Below are positions 1 to 9,528 of a stretch of 55,000 nucleotides of DNA, piece after piece. Positions within the stretch are counted from its first letter, which is position 1; the number at the start of each line of letters is the position of its first letter. Position numbers and translations under genes: made by a program. This DNA comes from Neocallimastix lanati (nom. inval.) (taxonomy: Eukaryota; Neocallimastigomycota; Neocallimastigomycetes; Neocallimastigales; Neocallimastigaceae), in NCBI GenBank assembly GCA_016946835.1, contig JACVTC010000094.1, positions 1-55,000 on the forward strand, written 5' to 3'. The notes under the pieces are model-generated. The model was not told where the DNA came from, searched no databases, and saw nothing but the letters and a program-made list of their open reading frames with translations.

Positions 1-804
1 TTTTTATGGGAGGGCATTGTTGAAATTATAACTGAATTGAAATCTCAATTTCAGTTATTTACATTTCAATAGTTAACAAATATTATTTATTTAATTATAA
101 ATAATATATATATTTAAATAATTAATAATTAATATAAATTCTTATTTAATATTTAAGGAATTATCTTAGGCCTAATAATTCTGAGAATATTAGTAAATAA
201 GATTTATATTAATAATTTCAATTATCTACATATGACGTCACATGTATTTATTTATATTATGTTTATATATATGTTTACATCATATATATTAACTACTATT
301 TTTAATTATCAAATTAATTATATAATTATAAATTAAATTTATTTAGTTATATTAAATATTTTAAACATATCGATATTGTTATTATCTTAATATTTTACTA
401 ATATTCATATTACTATATTATTAATATCTTATAATTAAATATTATTATTATGTAACTTACAAAGTATAAAAGAAAGATGTAAAAATCTATCTTTTATGTT
501 CTTTGTAAGGTTATTGTACTTACAATAATTATATACTAATAATTCAATAATAAAAATTTTCATAATCCTTCAAAGAAATTATTATTTAAAATATTCTTAG
601 ATATTAAGTGTTAAATAACCTAACTATTTATCTTATATTATTTTTATATTATTATTAATTAATTATTGTTGGATTATTAATATATAATTCAACATATTAA
701 CCTAGTAACGTTATTAATCATAAAACTATTTTATATCTTAATTTTAACATTTTATTACAATTTTATTGACAATTTTCATTTTTATTTAAATACTGTAGCA
801 TAAA
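1..804. other. AT-rich flank upstream of the retroelement cluster
   Basis: No coding region is visible. The stretch is AT-rich but less simple than most spacers here, with islands such as GACGTCACATG near 235 and CTAGTAACGTT near 703. The last bases before 805 belong to the original 5' flank of the tRNA-Ser gene now at 19822, as reconstructed from target-site duplications. An older decayed insertion is possible but I could not find paired ends. Confidence 0.5.
456..509. repeat. Two-step hairpin
   Basis: CTTACAAAG (456-464) pairs perfectly with CTTTGTAAG (501-509), and inside it ATAAAAGA (466-473) pairs with TCTTTTAT (490-497), leaving a 16-nt loop. No T-run follows that would make it an obvious terminator. 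Role unknown. Confidence 0.5.
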
Positions 805-1269
805 TGATACGGTATTTTATTTATGTATCTAAATTAATATTTATTATTTATGGGCAATGACAATAAGGAATTATGACAAAATAATATATTCTAATATTAA
901 TTAGAAATAACACATACAATAATACAAAATAAAGTAATAAATATATCTTTTTAATGTTCTCTTTATTTATTATTAATTATTAATTATTACATAAATTATT
1001 ATTATTACTCTCTTATATAAATATTATAATTAATTATCTCAAATATATATAATATCTCTTTTTAACTTTACTAAAATAAAATATAAAATAGCTATTTATG
1101 TGAATTAATTTATCATAAGTATAAACTTATAAATAAAAGAATTCTCCGTTTAATAATTATTATTCTAAAATTATATATTATTATAAAATTATTATTGACC
1201 AATAATATTTAAGTACTTCTTTAACCTAAAGAATCTACCTAATACCATTTTTATAGTGGTCACGTATCA
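805..1269 (-). repeat. Family A 3' LTR (left copy)
   Basis: 465 bp with TGATAC...GTATCA inverted ends. It differs from the right copy at 3255-3719 only by small indels. Confidence 0.88.
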
Positions 1270-1281
1270 AGACGCCCCCAC
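1270..1281 (-). promoter_or_regulatory. Family A polypurine tract candidate
   Basis: On the minus strand GTGGGGGCGTCT directly abuts the 3' LTR, the place where plus-strand priming occurs in LTR elements. Family B has a similar GGGGCATCT at the same place. Confidence 0.6.
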
Positions 1282-1323
1282 TTAAATTAGACTTCGTCCC
1301 TGAAGTCTCAATAACAATATAAT

Positions 1324-1367
<44 letters not shown>

Positions 1368-2330
1368 TAAAATTTAATTATTGGATTTATTATTTTTTTT
1401 TTTTTTTAAAAAAATTAAATTTTTGAATTAATGATTATTTTAATTTTTGAAATTCGAAATCTTGAAATTTCGAATTAATTTAATTTAAATTATTGTTATA
1501 TATATATAATTATTTATTTATTAATACTTCATCATAATTTAAATTATTTATTTATTTTTTATTTTTTTTTTTTTATTATTATTATTTTTTTTTTTATGAT
1601 TATTATTATTATTACTGTTATTATTGTTATTATTATTATTGTTTTTATTATAATTTATTTCAATAACATTATTAACATTTTTATTTTTCGTTATTTGTAT
1701 AATTAGTATTGTTATTAGTATTGTTATTATTAAAACTATTATTATTTCCTAATGAATTTATGTTTTCTACTATATCCATTATTGTTTTTATTTATATTAT
1801 TTCCAATTATATTATCCTGAATATTATTTATATTGAATTAAACGTATTTTCTACACAATTAGTATTTAAATTATTGTTGAAATTAATTTTCATTTCCAAT
1901 ATTAACATCTTTATTTTCTTGCTTATTATAATTTATACCATGATTATTGCTGATTCTATATTTTATTGTATTTATATTCTCATTTAAATTACTGTTATTG
2001 TTATTGGTACCAAAATTTTTATTTAAATCATAATTACTTTATATAGATAATTATTTAAATTATTATAATTATTATAATTATTATTACCAAAATTATTATT
2101 TAAATTATAATTATTTCTATAAATTTCTCTATTCACATTATGCTTTTTTACCAAAACTAGTCATATTATGATGATTTTCAGTAATACTACTATTTAAATT
2201 ATAATTTCTACGATAATAATTATTATAGTTTTTATTTCTATCATATAAATTAAATTTATAATTATAATTATTATGGTTTCCAGGTATAAAATTTCTTCTT
2301 TTATTATTTCCAAAATTCAGTTCTTTCTAA
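1282..2330 (-). other. Family A low-complexity interior (Asn-rich Gag tail, decayed)
   Basis: This is simple AT sequence with a T-run at about 1327-1365. On the minus strand much of 2000-2330 reads as runs of Asn and Tyr codons following the zinc knuckle, which looks like an Asn-rich Gag C-terminus interrupted by stops. Nothing resembling pol is visible. Confidence 0.45.
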
Positions 2331-2357
2331 TTCCGCTAATTCTTTAAATGTGTGTCT

Positions 2358-2402
2358 ACAATTAACAGCTTTATGACCTAACTCATAGCATCTAAAGCAC
2401 AT
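2358..2402 (-). pseudogene. Family A Gag CCHC zinc knuckle, out of frame with the capsid part
   Basis: The minus strand encodes CFRCYELGHKAVNC, a perfect C-x2-C-x4-H-x4-C retroviral zinc knuckle. Its frame differs from that of the upstream Gag ORF, which stops at 2444, so a small indel in the A-rich stretch near 2465-2475 separates the two halves of what was one Gag protein. Confidence 0.8.
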
Positions 2403-2443
2403 AATTTTATTATTCTTATTGTTTATATTACTATTTAATTTAT

Positions 2444-3019
2444 TCATTTTGAAATTATTATTATTCCATTTTTGTTTATTATCTTATAAATATTATTTAA
2501 ATTTAAATTTAATTTCTTTTCAATTCTTTCAACTTTTTCTGCATACTTGAGAGCTTCGTTTATATCTTCGATTTCTTCTTCTAATATTCTTAAACAAGGA
2601 TATATTCTAGACTTAATTGAATTAACATAATTATTAACAGTAATTAATTTCTTTATATTATTATCAATATCATTATATTTTCTTAAGTATTTATAATTAA
2701 AATTACTAATTGATTCATTTGAATTAATTTTCAAATTAATTAAGTTCCAATATTTCACGCTTGGTGTTATTTCTAGATATTCTTCTAAGGCTATTTTTAT
2801 TTCTTTTAAGCTAGGAACCTGATTCTTTTCTTCCTTTAATTCATCAAGAACATACCTAATTTCTTTATTTACACATTCTTTACATAAAATAAATCTTCTT
2901 TCTTGTTCTTTTATATCCCAAAATTCAAATGACTCGGTTAATTCTTCTATCCATTCATTGATATCATTATTATAATTTTCTAATAATGGTAACGTACTTA
3001 ATATCTTAAAAACATTCAT
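2444..3019 (-). pseudogene. Family A Gag, capsid part (frameshifted)
   Basis: A 191-residue frame starts 235 bp inside the right (5') LTR. It is rich in charged helices and has the layout of Ty3/gypsy Gag capsid proteins: a helical N-terminal part, then a domain of about 100 residues with a WNLINLK segment and a closing KYAEKVERIEKKL helix. The same ending (AFKIAEKVDRLS) occurs in the family B Gag of this window, which supports the capsid assignment. The frame runs into a stop just before the Asn-rich spacer and zinc knuckle at 2358-2402, which lie in another frame. The protein is therefore broken unless ribosomes shift frame there; I saw no slippery heptamer at the join. Gag packages the element RNA in cytoplasmic virus-like particles. 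Confidence 0.75.
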
Positions 3020-3234
3020 CTTTAAAAATTTTATTTATTCTTATATATATTTTTTATTACAATTTTCTAATTCAATTTAATATTATTATAACTATTACTA
3101 TTATAATTATTAATAACTAATTTAAACTAATTAAATTCTTTTTATATATATACTAAATAATATTTATTATATATTTATTATGTAGATGTATTATTTTATT
3201 AATATTATTTTCATATTATTTTGCTATTGTCACG

Positions 3235-3250
3235 CCCGGATTCTCCACCA
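3235..3250 (-). promoter_or_regulatory. Family A primer binding site candidate
   Basis: The minus strand reads TGGTGGAGAATCCGGG four bases inside the 5' LTR. It begins with TGG, the complement of a tRNA CCA end. Its first nine bases are the same as in the family B site. Confidence 0.6.
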
Positions 3251-3254
3251 AATT

Positions 3255-3719
3255 TGATACGGTATTTTATTTATGTATCTAAATTAATATTTATTTATGG
3301 GCAATGACAATAAGGAATTATGACAAAATAATATATTCTAATATTAATTAGAAATAACACATACAATAATACAAAATAAAGTAATAAATATATCTTTTTA
3401 ATGTTCTCTTTATTTATTATTAATTATTAATTATTACATAAATTATTATTATTACTCTCTTATATAAATATTATAATTAATTATCTCAAATATATATAAT
3501 ATCTCTTTTTAACTTTACTAAAATAAAATATAAAATAGCTATTTATGTGAATTAATTTATCATAAGTATAAACTTATAAATAAAAGAATTCTCCGTTTAA
3601 TAATTATTATTCTAAAATTATATATATTATTATAAAATTATTATTGACCAATAATATTTAAGTACTTCTTTAACCTAAAGAATCTACCTAAATACCATTT
3701 TTATAGTGGTCACGTATCA
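3255..3719 (-). repeat. Family A 5' LTR (right copy)
   Basis: 465 bp with TGATAC...GTATCA ends, paired with 805-1269. Followed by TAAA, the target duplication. Confidence 0.88.
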
Positions 3720-3724
3720 TAAAA

Positions 3725-4023
3725 TGTTAAGGTTTTAGAGAATTAAATAAAAATAAAGTAAGGAAACACAAATTTTATTTATTTATTTATTATTTTTATT
3801 TATAAATTTATTTGATTTTATTTGATGATATTTAAAAATTAGTAGCAAAATTTACAACTATTTATACTTTTTTTCAAGGCATAAAAGTTGTTCTTGCCAC
3901 TAAATTACATTTTATTTATTTTTTTTTTTTAAAAACTATTAAATTTAAATTGATTTTTATAATTAATTATATAAAATTTAATTATAACAATATAAATAAA
4001 ATACATTTATAATATTAATAAAA

Positions 4024-4111
<88 letters not shown>

Positions 4112-4606
4112 TTATTTATTTAAAAATATCTAAAATATTACTAATAAGAATTTATTTAATTGGCTATAATTTTTATTACAATCTGTTAAAATATTCAAAT
4201 AAAAATAAAAATACTATTCTAATATAAAGGTTTTTAATAAATAAAATATTTTTCAATATAAAATAAAACATTTCGATATAAAATTTTATAATAAAAAGTT
4301 AAAATATAATATATAAATTTTTAATTATCAATATATAAAAATATTATTAATATAAATTTTCATTATTAATATAAAAAAAATAAGATTTATTATTAATATT
4401 GCTAATATAAGTTTTAAATATATAAAAATATTACTATTAATATAAGATTTAATATAAAAATATAAAGTTTAATATAATTTTTGATTTAATTTTTGATCTT
4501 TGGATTTAAAAATTTATTAAAGTACAAAAATAATAATGTACACATAATGTATTAGAAATAAATCGTAGATTTAATTAAGAATGCATTATTTAGTACATTC
4601 TTATCA
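3725..4606 (-). repeat. B1 3' LTR
   Basis: 882 bp, TGTTAAGG...TTATCA. It contains an uninterrupted 84-base T run at 4026-4109, which is poly(A) in the element's own sense. Confidence 0.93.
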
Positions 4607-4616
4607 AGATGCCCCG
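4607..4616 (-). promoter_or_regulatory. B1 polypurine tract candidate
   Basis: On the minus strand CGGGGCATCT lies directly against the 3' LTR and 9 bp after the pol stop codon. Confidence 0.55.
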
Positions 4617-4624
4617 ACGAAGAC

Positions 4625-7600
4625 TCAAGCTTCTCTGTAAGCGGAGTTAAACTTTACTAAATTTTTAAAGTGAACATTCCTATCGAGTTGCTTTCCAGTC
4701 TTCTGATCGATTAGGGTTGCCGTGTTGAATTGAATTTTTAAAATTTTAAATGGTCCATTGTAATATGGTTCTAGCTTAGTGCGGCTAAAGTTTCTAACAA
4801 GAACAAGATCACCAGCCTTTAATTCTTTTCCTTTTTTCATACTTATTTGTTCTTCTCGTCTTGTTGCCCAATACTTGTTAGCATTCTTCACATTTTCGCA
4901 TGCTTCTCTAGTCCATTGATAATGACGAACAAATTTTTCCATTAAGATTTCATCATATGATTTACCTGCATTTTCAATTGTTCTTATGGCTATATCATAA
5001 GGCTGTTGGTCTTCTCTTCCATATACTAATTCAAAACTAGAATGTCCAGTAGCTGTATTTTTGGTAGTTCGAAGTGCCCATAAAGCAGAAGGTAAAACTT
5101 CATCCCAATCTTGATTTTTCCTTCCTAATAAACGGAGTAATTTTCCAATTTCTTTATTTCGATTTTCAGTAAGGCCATTTGATTCAGGGTGGTAAGTAGC
5201 TACAAATTTAACATATACATCATAAAGATCAAGAAAGATTTTAGTCATATCAGAAGTGAATTGGACTCCATTATCAGTAGTAATAACTTGAGGTACACCA
5301 TGTCTTGCAAAAACGTTTATTAAAAATTTAATTATATCAGAGGAAGTTATGTTTTCAGTGGGTTCGGCTTCAACCCATTTGGTAAAGTAATCAACAGTTA
5401 CTATAATATATTGATTATTATTTCTTGTTTTTGGTAACGGTCCTATAATATCTAATCCTAAATGCACAAAGGGACCCTCCACTTTAGTTGGATGGTTTTC
5501 GGTTGGTTCTGGATATGGTTGAGGACGATTTAATTGGCATTTTTCACAATTACTAACAATTCTTTTGATATCTTTAATCATATGATTCCAATAAAAGTTT
5601 TTCTTAAGTCTTTGATATGTTTTGTAATATCCTTCGTGGCCAATATTATGAGCTTCTAAAATTAATTTAAACCTTTCATTTTCGTCCGTTATTAATTTTC
5701 TATAATTTCCATTGTCGATAAAGTAATCTTCACCATCAATAACAGTAAACTTTTCATTAATAAATTCCTTTATAACCTTAGATAATAATTCTTCATTATT
5801 TCCATTAGTAATTTTTGTTAATAATATCTTTCTCTCTTCCTTACTTTTCATTCTTGAAAGAGCATCAGCTAACACATTCTTTTTGCCTGATTCATATTTT
5901 ATATTAATTCCAAGCATACTAGCGGTTAGACACCATCTTGTTTGCCTTGCATTCAAAGGTTCTTTATTCTTAAATAAACCAACTAATGGTTTATGATCTG
6001 TGTAAATAGTTGTAGGTAATGGATTTCCTTCAATATAAGATTTAAATTTAGTCATACAGTAAAATAAAGCTGTTCCTTCCAAATCTGTGATACCATAATT
6101 CTTTTCAGTTTTCTTCAAACTTCTACTTATAAAGTGTATTGGATGCTCCTTACCGGTTTCTTCTTCTTTTTGTAAAAGAACTCCACCAATTCCATTATAC
6201 GAAGCATCAGTTCTAATGATAAAAGGTTTGTCAAATGACGGAAATTTTAGAATAGGTGCATTGATTAATTTTTCTTTTAGGAGTTCAAAGCTTTCTTGTT
6301 GTTCTTTATTCCATTCATATTTAGTATTCTTTTTCAATAATTTACATAAAGGTGAGGTAATTTGAGCATATTTAGGGATAAAGTCACGATAATACCCTAT
6401 TGCTCCTAGAAATGATCTTAATTCATGAATTGATGAAGGGGCTTCCCACTTCTTAATAGCTGTTATTTTACTTTCCATGGGACTTAATCCTTTAGTAGTA
6501 AGTTTGTGACCTAATACATCAACTTCAGTTTGAAGAAAATGGCACTTTTCAATATTAATTTTTAACTTGTTTTCTTTAAATACTTCTAATACTTGTTTAA
6601 TATGAATTAAATGTTCTTCGATACTTTTTGAATAGATCAAAACATCATCAATAAATACATAAACAAATTCACCAATAAAAGGGAATAAAATTTTATTCAT
6701 TTCTCTTTGGAAGGTTGAGGGAGCTCCAGTAAGTCCAAAAGGCATAACCTTAAATTGATAATTTCCAAACTTAGTAGTGAAAGTGGTTACTTCAACGCTT
6801 TCTTCATCCATTAAGATTTGGTGAAAACCAGAAAATAAATCAAGAGTTGTAAATATTTTAGATCCTCCGAGACTATCAAAAATTTCATCTATATATGGAA
6901 CTGAATAAGAATCTTTTTCTGTCATATCATTGACTTTTCGGTAGTCAATACACAAGCGCCACTTTCCATTGTGTTTTAGAATGAGTACTACTGGAGATGA
7001 CCATTCTGAACAGGATGGTTCTATCAATCCTTTCTTAATAAGCTTTGTAAGTTCTTCTTTTAAGATATCTGATTTTAATTTAGTTAACCTATAACTTCTT
7101 AATTTTACTGGCTTTGCATTTGCTTTCAAACGGATCTTATGTGGTGAAAGTTTAGAAGGAGTTAGTTCTTCTGTTGAAGTGGCAACTATGTCAATCATTT
7201 CTTTGAGAATTTTAATAATTTGTTCTTTATAATCTTTATTTAAGGTACTTAAAAATTCATCACTCTCAATAAATTCCATTGGAGTTAATTCCTTTATAAT
7301 TTCCTTTTCATTATTCGTTTCTTTAACTTTTCTAATAGTGCAAATTATACTTTCTTCATCATAATATTGATTATTTATTTTAGCTATTTCTTCGTATTCA
7401 CTTTCTGACAAAAGTTTACATAAACTGTTTAAGGTCGGATGAATAAATAAACAATGATCGATTTGAGTTTTAAAGTTTATTAACATATCATAAAATGAGT
7501 CTTCTTTCTCAATAATTCTAAAGTCCGCATTAAATTCATAATTATTAATTTTTACTGGTAATTGAACAATAATTCCTTCCGAGTATTCTTCATCTTGTGT

Positions 7601-8440
7601 TGCTAGTTGGATTCTTCCACGACTTTTTCCAACTGTTTCATATTCACCAGGTAATTTATCAAAATACTGCTTAGTAACGATGCTTAGGTTACTACAAGAA
7701 TCAATTAAAAGTTTTCCTAGTACTCCGTCAACACTTGCATCAACCATTGCTAAGTCTTCTTCGGCTACTTCATTACTTTTACTTATGTAGCTATGATCAT
7801 AGTTATTCACTAATAAAGTTCGTGCTATTACATTGTCTACAGTTCCAATTATTTTAGATTTTTCTAACTTTAAACCTTGAGTTAATTGTGAACGAATTTT
7901 CGGACATGCATTCAAGAGTTGACCTATCGTAATACTGGATTTAAGATTATTTAAATCATCCATAATATTGTAAGGTTCTTTATTATTCATCATTTTGATA
8001 TTCCTTTTTACTAACTGAGTATTTTCATTATTAGTTTCTTTAGTTTTTGTTGAAATTAATTTTTCCAAAGTATTAGTTTTATTTTGTTGATTATCTTTAT
8101 TCATTTCTATATCTTCTATTTCATTATCGATTACAAGTATATCTTCAGATTCAACTTTTTTCTTTCCTTTTGATGAATAATTGTTGTTTTCTTCTTTACT
8201 TTCTCTTACTCTTGTTATATTTCTTAATTCCTTTTCTTTTTGTTTTTCTTTGTTAATATTTGGTTGAGTTAAAATTGAAGGAAGTATTTGATTTTTATAA
8301 ACTTTATTTGGTTTATTATGTAGCTCATTTTCTTTCTTCTTTCTTAAAGCAGGAGTTGCGAAAGGACGTGGATTATCTTTTAAACTTTTATGTACTTTCT
8401 TGGAATTATTTTCTTCCTTTTCGCTGTTATTATCATTCAT
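4625..8440 (-). CDS. B1 Pol polyprotein (protease, RT, RNase H, integrase)
   Basis: Numbering is from the ATG at 8440. Residues 1-230 are polar and low-complexity. The aspartic protease core has LLIDSCSN at 244-251, where D-S/T-G is usual. Reverse transcriptase: LDLFSGFHQ (D534) and FIDD (596-599), both catalytic motifs intact. RNase H: TDAS (D745), E788, D815 and D859. Integrase: zinc motif H931-x3-H935-x29-C965-x2-C968, catalytic triad D997, D1056, E1092 with the classical 35-residue D-E spacing, and a GPY/F-type YNGPF at 1228-1232. No chromodomain follows. The frame is open upstream of this ATG to about 8660 and overlaps gag in the -1 frame, so the protein is probably made as Gag-Pol by frameshifting rather than from 8440. 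It copies the element RNA into DNA and inserts it. Confidence 0.95.
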   Translation of the reverse strand: MNDNNSEKEENNSKKVHKSLKDNPRPFATPALRKKKENELHNKPNKVYKNQILPSILTQPNINKEKQKEKELRNITRVRESKEENNNYSSKGKKKVESEDILVIDNEIEDIEMNKDNQQNKTNTLEKLISTKTKETNNENTQLVKRNIKMMNNKEPYNIMDDLNNLKSSITIGQLLNACPKIRSQLTQGLKLEKSKIIGTVDNVIARTLLVNNYDHSYISKSNEVAEEDLAMVDASVDGVLGKLLIDSCSNLSIVTKQYFDKLPGEYETVGKSRGRIQLATQDEEYSEGIIVQLPVKINNYEFNADFRIIEKEDSFYDMLINFKTQIDHCLFIHPTLNSLCKLLSESEYEEIAKINNQYYDEESIICTIRKVKETNNEKEIIKELTPMEFIESDEFLSTLNKDYKEQIIKILKEMIDIVATSTEELTPSKLSPHKIRLKANAKPVKLRSYRLTKLKSDILKEELTKLIKKGLIEPSCSEWSSPVVLILKHNGKWRLCIDYRKVNDMTEKDSYSVPYIDEIFDSLGGSKIFTTLDLFSGFHQILMDEESVEVTTFTTKFGNYQFKVMPFGLTGAPSTFQREMNKILFPFIGEFVYVFIDDVLIYSKSIEEHLIHIKQVLEVFKENKLKINIEKCHFLQTEVDVLGHKLTTKGLSPMESKITAIKKWEAPSSIHELRSFLGAIGYYRDFIPKYAQITSPLCKLLKKNTKYEWNKEQQESFELLKEKLINAPILKFPSFDKPFIIRTDASYNGIGGVLLQKEEETGKEHPIHFISRSLKKTEKNYGITDLEGTALFYCMTKFKSYIEGNPLPTTIYTDHKPLVGLFKNKEPLNARQTRWCLTASMLGINIKYESGKKNVLADALSRMKSKEERKILLTKITNGNNEELLSKVIKEFINEKFTVIDGEDYFIDNGNYRKLITDENERFKLILEAHNIGHEGYYKTYQRLKKNFYWNHMIKDIKRIVSNCEKCQLNRPQPYPEPTENHPTKVEGPFVHLGLDIIGPLPKTRNNNQYIIVTVDYFTKWVEAEPTENITSSDIIKFLINVFARHGVPQVITTDNGVQFTSDMTKIFLDLYDVYVKFVATYHPESNGLTENRNKEIGKLLRLLGRKNQDWDEVLPSALWALRTTKNTATGHSSFELVYGREDQQPYDIAIRTIENAGKSYDEILMEKFVRHYQWTREACENVKNANKYWATRREEQISMKKGKELKAGDLVLVRNFSRTKLEPYYNGPFKILKIQFNTATLIDQKTGKQLDRNVHFKNLVKFNSAYREA

Positions 8441-8601
8441 TTTTCTTTTTATAGCATTTATAATGATATTATCCTCACTTTCAGTTGTGTCACTAAAATC
8501 AGATTCTTCAGATTCTTTATTAAAGGAATTATTATCAATTGGGGTATTCTTGGTAAAAGTATTATTTTGTAAATTATTTAATGAAGCTATTGTTTTGTCA
8601 T

Positions 8602-8635
8602 TGGGAGTGCTTCTGCTCCCATTTAGAAGTTTAAA
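8602..8635 (-). promoter_or_regulatory. B1 programmed -1 frameshift signal
   Basis: In the gag frame the codons TCT TTA AAC TTC TAA contain the slippery heptamer T TTA AAC (8629-8635), two codons before the gag stop. After a 7-nt spacer comes a G+C-rich hairpin, TGGGAG/CTCCCA (8602-8607 and 8616-8621) with an 8-nt loop. A -1 slip enters the pol frame, which is open from here to the pol stop. The heptamer and spacing are those of classical -1 frameshift sites. The B2 copy is identical. Confidence 0.85.
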
Positions 8636-9528
8636 GACTTTTTGGAATATATTTCTTTTTTATTTTTTTCCATAATCTTATTTAATTGAGGGCAATAGTA
8701 TGAGTAATGACCTTCTTCCTTACAGAAGAAGCAAGTTTTAACAGATAAATTTCTCATTTTCTGGGTTGATTCTTCTATAATATCTTGAGGTTTCAGTTTA
8801 TTATTTGTTTGACTTGTTTGGAAAGTTTCGTTTCTTCTTTTAGGATAAAGTCTTGAAGTAGTACTGTTTTGATTATTTTGATTATGCTGGGAATTATTAA
8901 CATTATAGGTATTAATATTATTGTTCCTTACAGAAAGTCTATCTACTTTCTCGGCAATTTTGAAAGCTTTCTCCATACTTATATCATCTTTAAGGGATAA
9001 TTTCTTCCAGGCTTCATAATTATTTTGAATAGAGTCAATATAATCTAGTACACCAATGCGCTTTCTTCTCTTTTTATCAAGTTTAGTGTACAAAGTTCTA
9101 TATCTTACATTAAAGTCTTTAATCTTTTCGTTTCTTTTAATTCGCATTGCACGAAGTTCTTTAAGAAGTAAATTTTGGTCTTCTTTAATACCGTAAAAAT
9201 TTTCAAGACTTGAAATAATTTTTTCAAGAGAAGGAAATTTATCATCATCAACATTTTCTTCTTCATCATCTTCTTCTTCATCTGATGAATCATCACTTTC
9301 ATCATCACTATCTTCTCCCAAATCTTCAATAACGCGTTGTACTTCACCAGAGCTGGTAAGTAAACAAGCATTAAATATTGTTTCCGGATCTGTGATACCT
9401 TGTATCTTGATCCAAAGTTTTAATTCAGTAGCCCAGGACTTTATATCTAAATTGTCCTTGCTAAGCTTCACTATGTCTCGTAATTCTTTCTTTAATTCTT
9501 TAAAACTTAAAGTACTTTTAGTAGACAT
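8623..9528 (-). CDS. B1 Gag (capsid and nucleocapsid)
   Basis: 301 residues. The N-terminal helical part (1-70) is followed by a very acidic Asp/Glu-Ser stretch (about 69-97), a capsid-like helical domain (about 98-200), an Asn/Gln-rich linker (201-245) and one CCHC zinc knuckle, C266-x2-C269-x4-H274-x4-C279. A basic C-terminal tail follows. This is the Gag layout of Ty3/gypsy elements: capsid assembly plus RNA binding. The ATG at 9528 is the first in the frame and follows the long leader. The last codons carry the frameshift site that leads into pol. The acidic block between the two helical parts is unusual for Gag and differs in length by codon indels between B1 and B2. Confidence 0.93.
   Translation of the reverse strand: MSTKSTLSFKELKKELRDIVKLSKDNLDIKSWATELKLWIKIQGITDPETIFNACLLTSSGEVQRVIEDLGEDSDDESDDSSDEEEDDEEENVDDDKFPSLEKIISSLENFYGIKEDQNLLLKELRAMRIKRNEKIKDFNVRYRTLYTKLDKKRRKRIGVLDYIDSIQNNYEAWKKLSLKDDISMEKAFKIAEKVDRLSVRNNNINTYNVNNSQHNQNNQNSTTSRLYPKRRNETFQTSQTNNKLKPQDIIEESTQKMRNLSVKTCFFCKEEGHYSYYCPQLNKIMEKNKKEIYSKKSLNF

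Larger units (their letters stand above)
805..3719 (-). mobile_element. Family A LTR retroelement, gag-only (non-autonomous)
   Basis: Two 465-bp direct repeats that begin TGATACGG and end CGTATCA flank an internal region of about 2.0 kb. A 4-bp target duplication, TAAA, lies at 801-804 and 3720-3723. Reading on the minus strand, the interior carries a tRNA primer-site candidate next to the right LTR, a Gag frame with a zinc knuckle, a long Asn-rich tail region and a G-rich polypurine stretch next to the left LTR. No protease, reverse transcriptase or integrase is present. It therefore either depends on another element for replication or is a deletion derivative. The near-identical LTRs suggest a fairly recent insertion, although the Gag frame is broken. 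Confidence 0.85.

Noticed and set aside
18-800. A further old LTR (TGTTGAAA...TGTAGCA) between 18 and 800
   Set aside because: The ends look LTR-like and the right end abuts the target site, but no target duplication or second copy was found. The last bases fit equally well as the native tRNA 5' flank.
1709-1987. Plus-strand 92-residue hydrophobic frame
   Set aside because: Leu/Ile/Tyr low-complexity translation of the AT-rich antisense of the family A interior.
4625-8440. Pol translated from its own ATG at 8440
   Set aside because: The frame is open well upstream and overlaps gag in -1 with a canonical slippery site, so a Gag-Pol fusion is the simpler reading. The ATG only marks where the long frame has its first Met.
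8260-8675. Plus-strand frames opposite the N-terminus of B1 Pol (and 16294-16709 opposite B2)
   Set aside because: Shadows of the minus-strand gag-pol frames, with Phe/Leu-rich composition from antisense of Lys/Glu codons.
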